Origin: JACCXG01 sp963717745
GTDB taxonomy: Bacteria > Acidobacteriota > Vicinamibacteria > Vicinamibacterales > 2-12-FULL-66-21
Length of the DNA stretch: 64,000 nucleotides
NCBI GenBank assembly: GCA_963717745.1
Contig: CAVQXJ010000012.1
Coordinates: forward strand, 1-64,000
Reading direction: 5' to 3'
Shown: piece by piece, positions 47,215 to 57,247 of the stretch
Layout of the letters: the number at the start of each line of letters is the position of its first letter
How positions within the stretch are numbered: position 1 is the stretch's first letter
The notes under the pieces: generated by a model
Database searches by the model: none
The model's input: only the letters and a program-made list of their open reading frames with translations
What the model was told of the DNA's origin: nothing
Made by a program: the position numbers and the translations under genes

Positions 47215-49928
47215 CTACTCGTACCGCAACGCCTCGGTGGCGTTGATGCGTACGGCGCGTCGCGTGGGGACGTAGCACGCGCTGAGGCCGATGACGGTGA
47301 ACAGCAGCGCGGTTGCGCCGAAGGTGATCGGATCGAGCGGCGGCACGCCGAAGAGCAGCCTCGAGAGGAGCCGGCTGCCGCCCGCCGCGAGCAGGAGGCC
47401 GAGGCTCGACCCCACCAGCACCAGGGACATCCCCTGGCGCAGGACGAGGCGAACGACGTCCATCCGCTGAGCGCCCATCGCGATGCGGATCCCAATCTCG
47501 CGGGTGCGCCGGGTGACCGTATAGGCGGTCAAGCCGTAGATGCCAATCCCCGCGAGCAGAATGGCGACGAGCCCGACGGTCCCGGCGACCGACGCGGTGA
47601 CTCGCAACTGCGTGAGCACCGGCGAGCTTTGATCGCCGAGCCTCGACGCCGCCAGGATTGGCAGGTTCGGATTGACCGACCGCATCACGTCGCGCATCTC
47701 CGTCGTCAGACGCTGGCCGGTGGCGCTCTGTGCGACCAGCGCGACGTTCGCGTCGTAGTTCTGCGCGAACGGCAGGTAGATCATCGGTCCAGGTGCGCTG
47801 CGTCCGGGGGTGATGTCTGCGACCACCCCGATGATCGACAGCGGGACTGTCGCGACCGCGCGGGGCGCTGCCGGCCCGGGCCCGCCGCGCGAGAACAGGC
47901 GCGGCATGCGCTGCCAGACCACGTGCTTGCCAACCGCACGCTGGCCGGGCCAGAAGAGGCGGGCGGCGGACTGGCTGATGATGGCCACGCGCTCGGTGCC
48001 GGTCTGGTCGCCAGCGGAGAAGTCTCGACCGTCCAGAACGGGGACTCGTAGCGTGTCGAAGTAGCCAGGGGCGACGGTGTTCCAGGACGGTTGAAAGAAC
48101 TGCTCGCCGGAAGGCGGTGCGGCGCCAGGCACCTCCACCCCGCAGCACTCGCGGCGCCGGCCGCCCAGCGGCAGCGACGTCGCAACGCTCGCGGCGCTCA
48201 CGCCGGGCGTGGCGCGAAGACGCCCGAGCAGGTCGCCGACGAAGGCCGGGCCGGTCCGCTCGTCATACTTGGCCAGCGACAGGTCCAGCGCCGCGACTTC
48301 GACGCCGCGCGAGTCGAAGCCCAGATCGACCGAGCCAGACCGCTGCAGCGAGCGAACGAGCAGGCCCGCGCCGACCACGAGCACGATGCTGAAAGCGACC
48401 TGCGCCACGACGAACAGGCTGCGGAGACGCATCCGGTCGGCGCCGGCCTGCGACTCGTCCTTCAGTGCCGAGACGACGTCCGCCTTCGAGGCCTGGAGCG
48501 CAGGGGCCAGACCGGACATCAGCGCGCCAAGCAGTGACACCGCGGCAGTGAATGCGATGACGCGACCGTCGAGCGGCAAGCGAGGTGTCGATCGGCACCG
48601 GCAGGGCCGGCAGCGCCAGGACGATGAGGGAGGTCATCACGCGCGCGAGGGCCAGGCCCACAGCGGCGCCCGCGGCGAACAGGAGCACCGTCTCCGTCAG
48701 GAGCTGACGGATCAGCCGCGATCGCCCCGCGCCGATCGCCAGGCGCACCGCGATCTCGCGACGGCGTGCCGTGGCTCGCGCGAGCAGCACGCCCGCGACG
48801 TTCGCGCACGCGATCGCCAGGACCAGCGCGGCGAGCCCCATGAGCGTGACGAGGAAGGCATAGATCGCCACGCGCACGACCGCCGGCACGGGAGACGCCG
48901 CCACCACCCGCAACCCGCCACCGCCGTCCTCGCGAAGGCCGCCAGCGGCCGCGTCGGGTGAGGCCATCTCCCGAGGAAGCGCGCGGCCGAGCTCTGCGAT
49001 CTCCGCCGCGGCCTGAGGGATGGTGACGCCCGCCGCGAGCCGGCCTCCGACCGCGAGGCGCGTCGCGCCGGGGCTGTCCCCGAGCGGCGCCGACCGGGAG
49101 CCACACGTCGGCGACGACGAGGCTGAGGCCGTGGAAGTCCGCAGGCGTGACGCCGATGACGGTCAGCTGCGAGCCATTGAGGTGGAGGGTCTGACCGATC
49201 ACCGACGGGTCGCCGTTGAAGCGGCGCATCCAGAATCCATGGCCGAGCACGACGAGCGGCGAGGCGCCCGGCGCTTCTGAGTCCGACGGCCCGAACAGGC
49301 GTCCGACCGCCGGACGCACGCCGAGGGCGGTGAAGTACGTGGACGTGACCGTCGTGCCGAAGACGCGCTCGGCCGCTTCGGAGCCGCGCAGGCTCATCGC
49401 GCTGATGTCGAGCTGATACCCATACACGCTCTCGAGTGTCCGCGACTGGCGACGGATGTCGTCGTAGGTCCGGTAGGGAAGGACCGGTTCCGTGAAGCCC
49501 CCGTCACGCCGCACCGGCGCGATGTCGACGAGCCGTCCAGGATCGACGACGCCGGCGGCCTGACGGAAGAGGAGGCGGTTCGCGATCGAGAAGACGGTCG
49601 TGTTGGCGGCGAGGCAGATCGCCAGCGACAGCACCGCAGTGAGCGAGAACAGCGGTTGGCGCCGGAGCAGGCGTGCGCCATAGCGGACGTCCTGGGCGAA
49701 GGCATCGATCAGCGCGCCCGTTCTCACTTGCCGGACGTGCGTTTGTATCGACTCGACCCGCCCGAGCCGCAGCGTGGCGGCGCGCCGCGCCGACTGCGGG
49801 TCGAGGCCGCGGCGGATGCCGTCCTCGACCAGCAGCTCGAACGCGGTCCGCAGCTCGTCGTCCAGATCGCGCTCCACACGGTTGCGGTGTACGAGGTTGC
49901 GCCACAGCGCACGGATACGGGGAGTCAT
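47215..49928 (-). CDS. ADOP family ABC transporter permease, two frame breaks
   Basis: About 904 residues read across breaks near 49095 and 48575. The ATG at 49928 opens an ADOP prefix domain (1-85; DLDDELRTAFELLVEDGIRRG), then helix, periplasmic MacB_PCD domain, three FtsX helices (ATARRREIAVRLAIGAGRSRL), and a second unit ending AVRINATEALRYE, the normal terminus. Content and order match the intact copy at 13851-16568, but sequence identity is limited, so it is a separate paralogue. Whether it is functional depends on whether the breaks are real. Confidence 0.82.
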
Positions 49929-50038
49929 CGGCGATGTCGTCCTCTATCGGCGTTCTATACGAGCGGGAGTGTCGCGTCGTTCGTATCGAATGTCAATAGG
50001 GGAGACTTGGGAGGGGAGCTTTGGAGTTGACGGAGCTA

Positions 50039-50145
50039 CCGGATCTCAAAAACGGAGCAACGGAGCCAACGAAGAGAACGGAAACCCCGAATTTTTGTTT
50101 TCTCTGTTTCCTCCGTTGGCTCCGTTGCTCCGTTTTGAGATCCGG
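50039..50145. repeat. Inverted repeat with CGGAGCAA-type arms
   Basis: The left arm 50039-50083 (CCGGATCTCAAAAACGGAGC and on) is almost the exact reverse complement of 50107-50145. Units of the CGGAGCAA/CGGAGCCAA kind give ~8-nt periodicity. The 23-nt centre is T-rich, unusual in this DNA. It lies in the 245-nt gap upstream of the ADOP permease; nothing else is seen there. Confidence 0.83.
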
Positions 50146-50173
50146 TGCCTCCGTCCTCCTCCGGCGCCGATCC

Positions 50174-50677
50174 CTAAGGCTGGCCCGCTCCCGTCTTCTT
50201 CTCGATCCGTCCCGACATGTGGCCGCCGACGTGGCCGTGCTGCCAGGTCCCGGCGTAGCGGTCGCCATAGAAGAACACTCGCACCGTGAACGTGCCGACG
50301 CCCGGGAGGCCGGTGTCGGTCATCATGATCACCGGGGTGTCACCGACAAACCGCATCGGCACCACGATCGGAATCGGGGTCGAGCCGCCCTCGATCGTCG
50401 AGTTGAAGCGCCACAGATCGGTCCCGACCTTCTCGACGCTGGTGATCTCGTAGCGATCGGGCTCGGGATTGCGGTTCTCGCGTCCCGCGACCGTGAACGT
50501 CCCGATCATCGTGACGCCGCGCATGCGCTCCGTGAACTGCCGTTCGGTGTCGCTCAACGATGCGGGATCGACGACCGAGCCGATGCCCAGCCGTCCGACC
50601 AGCCAGCCGCCGGCGAACAGGACCAGCGCCAGCACCACGGCGACGATCGCAGCAACAATCCGTCGAGCCTTCACCAT
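50174..50677 (-). CDS. Membrane-anchored exported protein, unknown
   Basis: 167 residues from the ATG at 50677 (AGGAAAGCGAGAG ahead). One N-terminal helix (about 7-28) anchors a beta-rich domain (about 45-160; VTMIGTFTVAGRENR, DRYEITSVEKVGTDLWRF, GTFTVRVFFYGDRYAGTWQHGHVGG). It starts 12 nt after the MFS transporter stop, so it is probably in its operon. I do not recognise a named family with confidence. Confidence 0.75.
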   Translation of the reverse strand: MVKARRIVAAIVAVVLALVLFAGGWLVGRLGIGSVVDPASLSDTERQFTERMRGVTMIGTFTVAGRENRNPEPDRYEITSVEKVGTDLWRFNSTIEGGSTPIPIVVPMRFVGDTPVIMMTDTGLPGVGTFTVRVFFYGDRYAGTWQHGHVGGHMSGRIEKKTGAGQP

Positions 50678-50689
50678 CTCTCGCTTTCC

Positions 50690-51958
50690 TCAGTGTGACG
50701 CGATTGGGTCGGGAAGTCTGACCCGGAACGCCGCGATGCCGAACAACAGGACGCACGGCACCAGCAGCCACAGCGCCGGAAAATAGGAACCGGTCCAGCT
50801 CGCCGCCTTGGCGAAAATCAACGGACCGATCGCCGAGGCGAGCACCGTCAGCATCTGGGCGGCCCCCTGGATCCGGCCCAGGTGCGCGACCCCGAAGGCG
50901 CGGCGCCACACCGCGAAGAAGATGACGGTGATCGTGCCGCCGGACAGCCCGATCAGCGCCGCGAAGATCCACAGCTGCGATTCCGTGGCGATGACGGGCA
51001 GGGCGGTCAAGGCGGCCGCGTAGAGGAACATCGCGCCGCCGAGCAGCCGCTGCATGGGCCAGCGTACGCTCAGCCACCCGGAACCCATCTGGCCCACCAG
51101 CCCGACGGCGGTGGTCGCCGCGAGAAAGGTCACGTAGATCTGCTGGCTGAATCCACGCTCGGCAAGCACCGCCTCGTTGAACAGTCCGAGGCCCGACGAG
51201 ACCAGGCCGAAGAGCGCGGTGGCGCCGGCGAAGACCCAGAAGGCTGGAGTGCGAAGCGCTTCGGCCAGCGAGAAGCTGCGCTCGGCTCTGCCGCCATCGT
51301 TTTCGACCGGGCCAGACGATGGCCGCTCGCGGAGCAGCAGCGTGGCGGGCGCGGCCAGGATGAACAGCCCGTAGGCGACGCCCGCCCAGGCGGTGCGCCA
51401 GCCGTCGATGCGCACCGACGTTCCGACCGCGGTGAACGCCGCCGCGAAAAAGACCGTCAGCAGCACGGAGTACACGCCCATCGCGACGCCGACGCCGCGG
51501 TCGAATGATTTGCCCACGGCGGTGATGCTGGCCACCGACAACGCGCTCTGGCCGAGGGCACGGGTGGCGAGCACCAGCAGGAACAGCGTGGTGGCCCCGC
51601 CGCCGCCCGCGAGGGTGCTCATCGTCCACACCACGACACCGAGGAGGAGCGTCAGCGTGACGGTCGCCCCACGGAGACCGATCCGATCGAACACCCGGCC
51701 GATCGGCAGGCAGATCGCCGCGCCGAGCAGCGTGGCCCACAGGTTGATGGTGGCGTAGGCGACTCGATCCAGCTGGAGATCGCGCAGCATCGGCTCGGTG
51801 ATCAGGCCGAGGCCCTGGGTCCGCCCCGGCATCGTGGCGAGCATGATGACCGCCGCCACGACCACGTTCACCCAGCCACGCCAGTTGGACGCGCCGCTCC
51901 GCCCCGCGCTGAGAACGCCGGGGAGTCCGGCGGCTGATGCCGTGCTCTGCGCCGTCAC
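50690..51958 (-). CDS. Major facilitator superfamily transporter
   Basis: 422 residues with a GTG at 51958 (the mature topology starts ~30 residues in, so a later start is possible). Twelve hydrophobic helices, the MFS A-like loop (GRVFDRIGLRGATV at about 80-95) and a repeat in the second half (SGWLSVRWPMQRLLGG) are visible. It resembles oxalate/formate-antiporter-like (OFA) MFS proteins. Substrate not inferable. It is divergent from the terpenoid operon that begins at 52144. Confidence 0.88.
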   Translation of the reverse strand: MTAQSTASAAGLPGVLSAGRSGASNWRGWVNVVVAAVIMLATMPGRTQGLGLITEPMLRDLQLDRVAYATINLWATLLGAAICLPIGRVFDRIGLRGATVTLTLLLGVVVWTMSTLAGGGGATTLFLLVLATRALGQSALSVASITAVGKSFDRGVGVAMGVYSVLLTVFFAAAFTAVGTSVRIDGWRTAWAGVAYGLFILAAPATLLLRERPSSGPVENDGGRAERSFSLAEALRTPAFWVFAGATALFGLVSSGLGLFNEAVLAERGFSQQIYVTFLAATTAVGLVGQMGSGWLSVRWPMQRLLGGAMFLYAAALTALPVIATESQLWIFAALIGLSGGTITVIFFAVWRRAFGVAHLGRIQGAAQMLTVLASAIGPLIFAKAASWTGSYFPALWLLVPCVLLFGIAAFRVRLPDPIASH

Positions 51959-52143
51959 TTGGCGGAGACTCGCGTCACGCTCAGGGGAAGATCCCGCAGT
52001 GTTCGGATCATGTTGAAGGTTGGACGCGCACCGTCGGACCCAGGGTGCAGCTTATCAACCTTCGCCCGGCGGCCCGGAAACGGGCCAGGACCGGCGGGCG
52101 TAATTGGGGCATCGCACCGCGCCGATCCAGAATGATCACTCCC

Positions 52144-53361
52144 ATGCCGGTCTACCTCGACTGCGCGGCGACCACTCCGGTGGACCCACGGGTCCGCGCG
52201 GAAATGCTGCGCTATCTGGACGACGAGCTCGGCAACGCCGGCAGCCGCACTCATGGCTGGGGCCTCCGTGCACGTGCCGCCGTCGAACAGGCGCGGGATC
52301 GGGTGGCCGCGGCGGTGGGCGCGAGACGCGGGGACGTGATTTTCACGAGTGGCGCGACCGAGAGCAACAACCTCGCGATCCTCGGCCTGGCCGCGCCGGC
52401 CGAGCCGCGCAGACACGTGGTCTCGACCGCGATCGAGCACCATGCGGTGCTCGGACCGCTGGCTGAGCTCGGGCGACGCGGCTTCGAGATCACCCTCATC
52501 AGGCCTAACCGTCATGGCACCGTCGAGGCCGATGCCGTCCTCGCCGCGGTGCGCGCCGACACGTTGCTGGTCAGCGTGATGCACGTGAACAACGAGACCG
52601 GTGCCATTCAGCCGATCGCCGAGATCGCCGACCGCTTGGACCAGTCCGGCGCCTATTTCCACGTCGATGCGGCGCAGAGCTTTGCCAGGGACAGCGGCGC
52701 GCTTCGCCATCCGCGCATCGATCTCATCAGCGCGAGTGCGCACAAGATCAACGGCCCCAAAGGTGTCGGTGCGCTCGTCACACACCGGCGCGGTCAGGAA
52801 CATCCGCCGCTGCAGGCGCTGATGTTCGGCGGCGGCCAGGAGCGGGGGCTTCGGCCCGGTACGTTGCCGGTCCATCTCGTGGCCGGATTCGGCCTCGCCG
52901 CGGAGCTCGCGAGTCTCGAACGCGACGACCGAACCGCGCGCTGCGTCCGGTTCCGGGCGACGTTGTTGTCCGGTCTTGCACCGCTCGATCCGATCGTGAA
53001 CGGGGATCCGGAACGCACCGTTCCCTATATCGCCAACCTGTCGTTTCCCGGCCTCGAGGCTGAAGTCGTCATCGATGCCTGGCGCGATCTGGTCGGGATT
53101 TCCAATGGAGCGGCGTGCACGTCTCAGAGCTACACCTGCAGTCACGTGCTGAGCGCGATGGGCGTCCCGCCGGGCAGAATGGACGGCGCCGTCCGGCTCT
53201 CGTGGTGCGCGATGACCGCCGAGCCCGACTGGCCGGCCCTCGTCGCCGCCATCGAGCCGTATCGCAGCGCCGAATCCCGCTTGCCCGCCCCGCTTGCCCG
53301 CCGTAGCGCGCAGCGCGAAGGCGGGAGCCCCGAAGGGCGTCAGAGCCCTGTCCGGACATGA
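52144..53361 (+). CDS. Cysteine desulfurase (NifS/IscS/DndA-like)
   Basis: 405 residues from the ATG at 52144 (an in-frame ATG 12 nt upstream). It begins MPVYLDCAATTPVDPRV. PLP Lys lies in SASAHKINGPKG (about 201) and catalytic Cys in ISNGAACTSQSYTCSHVL (about 326). It takes sulfur from cysteine to form a persulfide. The loop resembles DndA more than IscS, but no dnd genes are present. The last ~20 residues are repeat-derived (RRSAQREGGSPEG). It starts the nine-gene operon; its stop overlaps the GcvH-like start by 4 nt. Confidence 0.92.
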   Translation: MPVYLDCAATTPVDPRVRAEMLRYLDDELGNAGSRTHGWGLRARAAVEQARDRVAAAVGARRGDVIFTSGATESNNLAILGLAAPAEPRRHVVSTAIEHHAVLGPLAELGRRGFEITLIRPNRHGTVEADAVLAAVRADTLLVSVMHVNNETGAIQPIAEIADRLDQSGAYFHVDAAQSFARDSGALRHPRIDLISASAHKINGPKGVGALVTHRRGQEHPPLQALMFGGGQERGLRPGTLPVHLVAGFGLAAELASLERDDRTARCVRFRATLLSGLAPLDPIVNGDPERTVPYIANLSFPGLEAEVVIDAWRDLVGISNGAACTSQSYTCSHVLSAMGVPPGRMDGAVRLSWCAMTAEPDWPALVAAIEPYRSAESRLPAPLARRSAQREGGSPEGRQSPVRT

Positions 53362-53870
53362 GCGTGTCGCGCGAGCAGGCGCACTACTACCGGCGGTCGC
53401 GCTTCACCACCCACCTGCCGCGCGATCGAAAATATTCGCCGGCCCACTACTGGCTCCTCGAAGAGTCCCCAGGAGTCTGGCGAATCGGTTTGACGAAGTT
53501 CGCCACCCGCATGCTCGGGGACATCGTCGAGTTCGACTTCGGCGTCAGGCCTGGGACGAACGTCGCGGTGGGTGACGAGATAGGCTCGCTGGAAGGGTTG
53601 AAAGCCCTTACGGTCGTGTTCGCGGTCGGATCGGGTGTGTTCCTCGGGGAAGGGACCTCGCTCAGAAAGGATGTCACCCTCGTCGAATCCGATCCCTACG
53701 GCGAGGGCTGGCTGTATAGACTTCAAGGGGAACCCGCAGCAGACGCCGTCGACGTCGAGGGTTACGTCACCATCCTCGACGCGACGATCGACCGGATGCT
53801 GACCAGCCGCCATGCCGGGATGGCGGCGGACGGGGACTCGGATGACGGATCCAGCGAGGAAGTGAAATGA
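53358..53870 (+). CDS. GcvH-like lipoyl-carrier protein (glycine cleavage H family)
   Basis: 170 residues. A GcvH fold: HYWLLEESPGVWRIGLTKFATRMLGDIV-like opening at about 30-57, then the hairpin with Lys82 in GSLEGLKALTV at the lipoyl position, and ESDPYGEGWLYRL at about 112-124. There is no P, T or L protein gene nearby, so a glycine cleavage role is doubtful. Lone GcvH-like carriers (LbpA) serve sulfur oxidation with sHdr complexes. The acidic tail is disordered. It overlaps both neighbours by 4 nt. Confidence 0.88.
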   Translation: MSVSREQAHYYRRSRFTTHLPRDRKYSPAHYWLLEESPGVWRIGLTKFATRMLGDIVEFDFGVRPGTNVAVGDEIGSLEGLKALTVVFAVGSGVFLGEGTSLRKDVTLVESDPYGEGWLYRLQGEPAADAVDVEGYVTILDATIDRMLTSRHAGMAADGDSDDGSSEEVK

Positions 53871-54967
53871 CTGCTGACTACGTCATGGTGGGTGGCTTCC
53901 TGGGCGCCGGGAAGACGACCGCGCTGCTGCGGCTGGCGGAGCATTTCACCTCGCAGGACCGCCGCGTCGGGCTGATCACGAACGATCAGAGTCAGGGTCT
54001 GGTCGACACGACCCTGGTTCAGGCCAAGGGCTATCCGGTCGAGGAGATCACCGGCGGATGTTTCTGCTGCCGGTTCGGATCGCTGACCGACGCCGCCGAT
54101 CGCCTGACCCGTGACGCGTGTCCCGACGTCTTCCTCGCCGAGCCGGTCGGCAGCTGCACCGATCTCCGGGCGACCGTGCAGTATCCCCTGCGCCGTCTGT
54201 ATGGCGACGCCTATCGCGTGGCGCCGCTCAGCGTGCTGGTCGATCCGGTGCGGGCGGCGCAGGTGCTCGGCCTCGACAGCAGCCGCTCGTTCTCTCCCAA
54301 GGTCCTCTACGTCTACGAGAAGCAGCTCGAAGAGGCCGACCTCATCGTCATCAACAAGAGCGATCTGCTGAGTCCCGAGCGGCGGGAGGCTCTCGAGCAG
54401 GCGCTGGCCTCCCGTTTTCCCCAGGCAGAGATCGTGACCGTCAGCGCACGGACCGGCGCCGGAATGGACGCATGGTTCGACCGTCTGTCCGGATCCCTGT
54501 CGTCGCGCCAGGCGATGGACGTCGACTACGACGTGTACGCGGAGGGGGAGGCGTTGCTGGGGTGGCTCAACGCGACATGTCGTCTGTCAGCGGCAGATCC
54601 ATTCGACGGCAATCGCTTCTTGAAGCTGCTGGCCTCGCGCATTCAACAGGAGCTCGCCGCGTCGGGAATCGAGATCGCGCACTTCAAGATGACGCTGTCG
54701 CCCGACACCGGCAGTGACATGGCGGTGCTGAATCTGGTGAGAACCGACGGCCGCGCCGAATCGCCGCACCAGCTGGCCGAGGAGCTCACCGATGGTGAGC
54801 TGATCGTCAACCTCCGCGCCGAGGGCGATCCGGACCTGTTGCATGCGATTGCCATCACTGCGCTGACCGACACGGCCCGCGAGCTCTCCGTCGTCGCGAC
54901 CGTGGAGCACAGCGAGCACTTCCGGCCGGGACGCCCTGAGCCGACACACCGGATGGCCACGCCGTGA
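53867..54967 (+). CDS. CobW/P47K-type metallochaperone GTPase
   Basis: 366 residues. Walker A GGFLGAGKTTALL at about 8-20, metal motif GGCFCCRFG at about 64 (CxCC type), LAEPVGSCTD, NKSD at about 163 and SARTGAG. The C-terminal region differs from CobW_C. G3E GTPases deliver metal ions or load clusters. In this operon it may insert a metal or Fe-S cofactor into the radical SAM enzyme or the HdrA-N-like protein (inference). Confidence 0.9.
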   Translation: MTADYVMVGGFLGAGKTTALLRLAEHFTSQDRRVGLITNDQSQGLVDTTLVQAKGYPVEEITGGCFCCRFGSLTDAADRLTRDACPDVFLAEPVGSCTDLRATVQYPLRRLYGDAYRVAPLSVLVDPVRAAQVLGLDSSRSFSPKVLYVYEKQLEEADLIVINKSDLLSPERREALEQALASRFPQAEIVTVSARTGAGMDAWFDRLSGSLSSRQAMDVDYDVYAEGEALLGWLNATCRLSAADPFDGNRFLKLLASRIQQELAASGIEIAHFKMTLSPDTGSDMAVLNLVRTDGRAESPHQLAEELTDGELIVNLRAEGDPDLLHAIAITALTDTARELSVVATVEHSEHFRPGRPEPTHRMATP

Positions 54968-55338
54968 GCGCGGCACCCGGCCGCATCCTCTATTGCCACT
55001 GCGCATTCGCGAAGGTGGTCCCGGCGGACACCAGGACCGCCGTGCTGAACGGTCTGGCGGCGGCCGGCGTCGAGTTCGATGCGGTGCCCGACCTGTGCGA
55101 GATGGCGGCCCGCGGCGATGAGCGGCTGCGCGAGCTCGCCTCCGCCGCGCCGCTGACCATTGCCGCTTGCTATCCGCGGGCTGTGAAATGGCTGTTCGCG
55201 TCGGCCGGCGCCGCGCTGCCGGACGGACAGGTTCGGGTCTGCAACATGCGCGTGGATGCTCCCGACGTCATCGTGACTGGGCTGCTCGAGGGCACGCCCG
55301 ATGCGGTCAAGCCCACGACCGAAGGGGTGCATCCATGA
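54964..55338 (+). CDS. Small Cys-rich protein, HdrA N-terminal-domain-like
   Basis: 124 residues coupled by 4-nt overlaps at both ends. Cys motifs: LYCHCAFAKVV (about 12-14), PDLCEMAARGD (about 44), IAACYPRAVKWLF (about 66) and VRVCNMR. The pattern and order parallel the N-terminal Fe-S domain of heterodisulfide reductase HdrA (CHC near the start, AACSPR later). A small electron carrier or cluster protein is likely. I infer this from motif order only. Confidence 0.65.
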   Translation: MSAAPGRILYCHCAFAKVVPADTRTAVLNGLAAAGVEFDAVPDLCEMAARGDERLRELASAAPLTIAACYPRAVKWLFASAGAALPDGQVRVCNMRVDAPDVIVTGLLEGTPDAVKPTTEGVHP

Positions 55339-56045
55339 GCGCCGTCCCCGCCCGGCGGTCGCAGGTCACGCTTCACATCGGCGGCGAGCTGACCGCCGGA
55401 GACCGCGCCATTCTGGCGGCCCAACTCCTCGAACGCGGCCTCGAGGTCTCGTGCCGCAAAGACGCACCAACTGACTCGAGCAGTGATTCACAGGCTCAGC
55501 CCCCGCCAGCCACCTGGAAACCCTGGTTCCCGGTCATCGATTACTCGCGCTGCACCAACTGCATGCAGTGCCTGAGCTTCTGCCTGTTCGACGTCTACGG
55601 CGTCTCGTCGGACAAGAAGATTCAGGTGCAGAACCAGAGCAACTGCAAAACCGATTGCCCGGCCTGCTCGCGGGTCTGCCCCGAAGTCGCCATCATGTTT
55701 CCCAAGTATCGCCACGGCCCCATCAACGGCGATGAGGTGCAGGCCGACGACGTGCGGCGTGAGGCGATGAAGGTGGACATCTCGGCGCTGCTCGGGGGAG
55801 ACGTCTACTCGATGTTGCGCGATCGCAGCGCGAAGGCGAAATCGCGGTTCTCCAAGGAGCGCGACGACGACCGCGCGCTGAAGGAGCGACAGAACTGCCT
55901 GGTGTCGCTCAAGCGCGATCTCGACATTCCGGTCGAAGTGCTGGCCGCGCTGCCCTCGCCAGAAGAGATCCTGGCCAAGGCCGAAGCGGCCAGGCTCCGC
56001 GCCGAGGCGGCTCTGCAGCCGCCGGCCACGGATCCGAAGGCCTGA
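55335..56045 (+). CDS. 4Fe-4S ferredoxin-type protein
   Basis: 236 residues from the ATG at 55335. A short N-terminal beta/alpha part (1-55) leads to a ferredoxin region with CTNCMQCLSFCLFDVYG (about 73-89) and a second set CKTDCPACSRVCPEVAI (about 104-118), giving two 4Fe-4S clusters. The C-terminal third is helical and charged, with a long Ala/Glu-rich tail. It presumably supplies electrons to the radical SAM enzyme encoded next, 2 nt downstream. Confidence 0.9.
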   Translation: MSAVPARRSQVTLHIGGELTAGDRAILAAQLLERGLEVSCRKDAPTDSSSDSQAQPPPATWKPWFPVIDYSRCTNCMQCLSFCLFDVYGVSSDKKIQVQNQSNCKTDCPACSRVCPEVAIMFPKYRHGPINGDEVQADDVRREAMKVDISALLGGDVYSMLRDRSAKAKSRFSKERDDDRALKERQNCLVSLKRDLDIPVEVLAALPSPEEILAKAEAARLRAEAALQPPATDPKA

Positions 56046-56047
56046 CC

Positions 56048-57238
56048 GTGCTGTTCGCATTGACCAGGCGCGTGCTGACCGAGACCCGGCCCAAGGTGGT
56101 GGCGAAGTTCGTCTACAACTTCGGCGTGAAGGGAGTCCGCTCGGTGGAGCTGCACAAGCGTCGGCGCCGCCGCGGGGAGAACTTTCCGCCGTTCTTGTTC
56201 ATCTCGGTGATCTCGAGCTGCCAGCTCCGATGCCAGGGCTGCTGGGTGGACGTCGCCGCGCCGTCGCAGCGGCTCTCGCTCGACGAGCTCAATCGCATCA
56301 TCGGCGACGCCAAGGCGCACGGGAACGCCTACTTCGGCATTCTGGGCGGCGAGCCGTTCATGCACCCGCAGCTGCTCGATCTGTTCGCGGCGCACCCGGA
56401 CTGCTACTTCCAGGTCTTCACCAACGGCCAGCTGATCACCGACGAGGTCGCGCGGCGCCTCGCGGAGCTGGGCAACGTGACACCGCTCGTCAGCATCGAA
56501 GGCTCGGAGATCGTCAGCGACGAACGCCGGGGCCGGGTGCAGGTCCTCAACAAGACGCTCGACGGGATCGAGGCCTGCCGCCGCCACGGCCTGTTGATTG
56601 GCGTCGCCACCAGCGTGTGCCAGACCAACATCGAGCTGGTGTCCGAAGCCTGGCTGCGCCGGCTGGTGACGATGGGGGTGCACTACGTCTGGTTTCACAC
56701 CTATCGCGTCGTCGGGCCCAAGCCGAATCCGCAGCTGGCGCTCCGTCCCGAACAGGTGCTCGCGGTCAGGCGCTTCATCGTGAAGATGCGCGCCCGGATG
56801 CCGATCGCGATCGTCGACGCCTACTGGGACGATCGCGGCGAAGCGCTCTGTCCGATGGCGACCGGGGTCAGCCACCACATCGGCCCCGGCGGCCACATCG
56901 AGCCGTGTCCGGTCATCCAGTTCGCGACCGAGACCGTTCGGGACAGCCCGTCGATCTACGACACCATGACGCAGTCGGGATTTCTTCGCGACTTCCGCGA
57001 GGCCGCGGCCGGCGCCACCCGCGGCTGCATCGTGCTCGAGCGTCCGGACATCGTCCGCGATCTGGTCCGGAAGCACGGTGCGAAGGACTCGACCCAGCGC
57101 GGGACTGCGATGGCCGAGTTCGAAGCGATGACGCCGCGCCGCAGTCAGCACCATCCCGGCGAGGAGATCCCGGAGGAGCACTGGGCCTACCGGTTCGCAA
57201 AGAAGCACTGGTTCTTCGGATTCGGTGCGTATTCTTAG
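56048..57238 (+). CDS. Radical SAM protein, HpnH-like/SPASM-like, terpenoid-operon associated
   Basis: 396 residues with a GTG start. After a basic N-terminal segment, ISSCQLRCQGCWVDV gives the CxxxCxxC cluster at about 57-64, GILGGEPFMHP the SAM-binding Gly-rich strand, and FTNGQLI, SIEGSE and YVWFHTYR the barrel strands. C-terminal Cys (EALCPMATG, HIEPCPVIQF, TRGCIVLERP) may bind an auxiliary cluster. In hopanoid loci the radical SAM HpnH adenosylates the terpene; a similar step is plausible here but unproved. Confidence 0.88.
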   Translation: MLFALTRRVLTETRPKVVAKFVYNFGVKGVRSVELHKRRRRRGENFPPFLFISVISSCQLRCQGCWVDVAAPSQRLSLDELNRIIGDAKAHGNAYFGILGGEPFMHPQLLDLFAAHPDCYFQVFTNGQLITDEVARRLAELGNVTPLVSIEGSEIVSDERRGRVQVLNKTLDGIEACRRHGLLIGVATSVCQTNIELVSEAWLRRLVTMGVHYVWFHTYRVVGPKPNPQLALRPEQVLAVRRFIVKMRARMPIAIVDAYWDDRGEALCPMATGVSHHIGPGGHIEPCPVIQFATETVRDSPSIYDTMTQSGFLRDFREAAAGATRGCIVLERPDIVRDLVRKHGAKDSTQRGTAMAEFEAMTPRRSQHHPGEEIPEEHWAYRFAKKHWFFGFGAYS

Positions 57239-57247
57239 GGAAGATTC

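Noticed and set aside
52144..53361. DNA phosphorothioation (Dnd) locus, because the desulfurase resembles DndA
   Set aside because: No dndB-E or pbe genes nearby; the context is a terpenoid/Fe-S operon.
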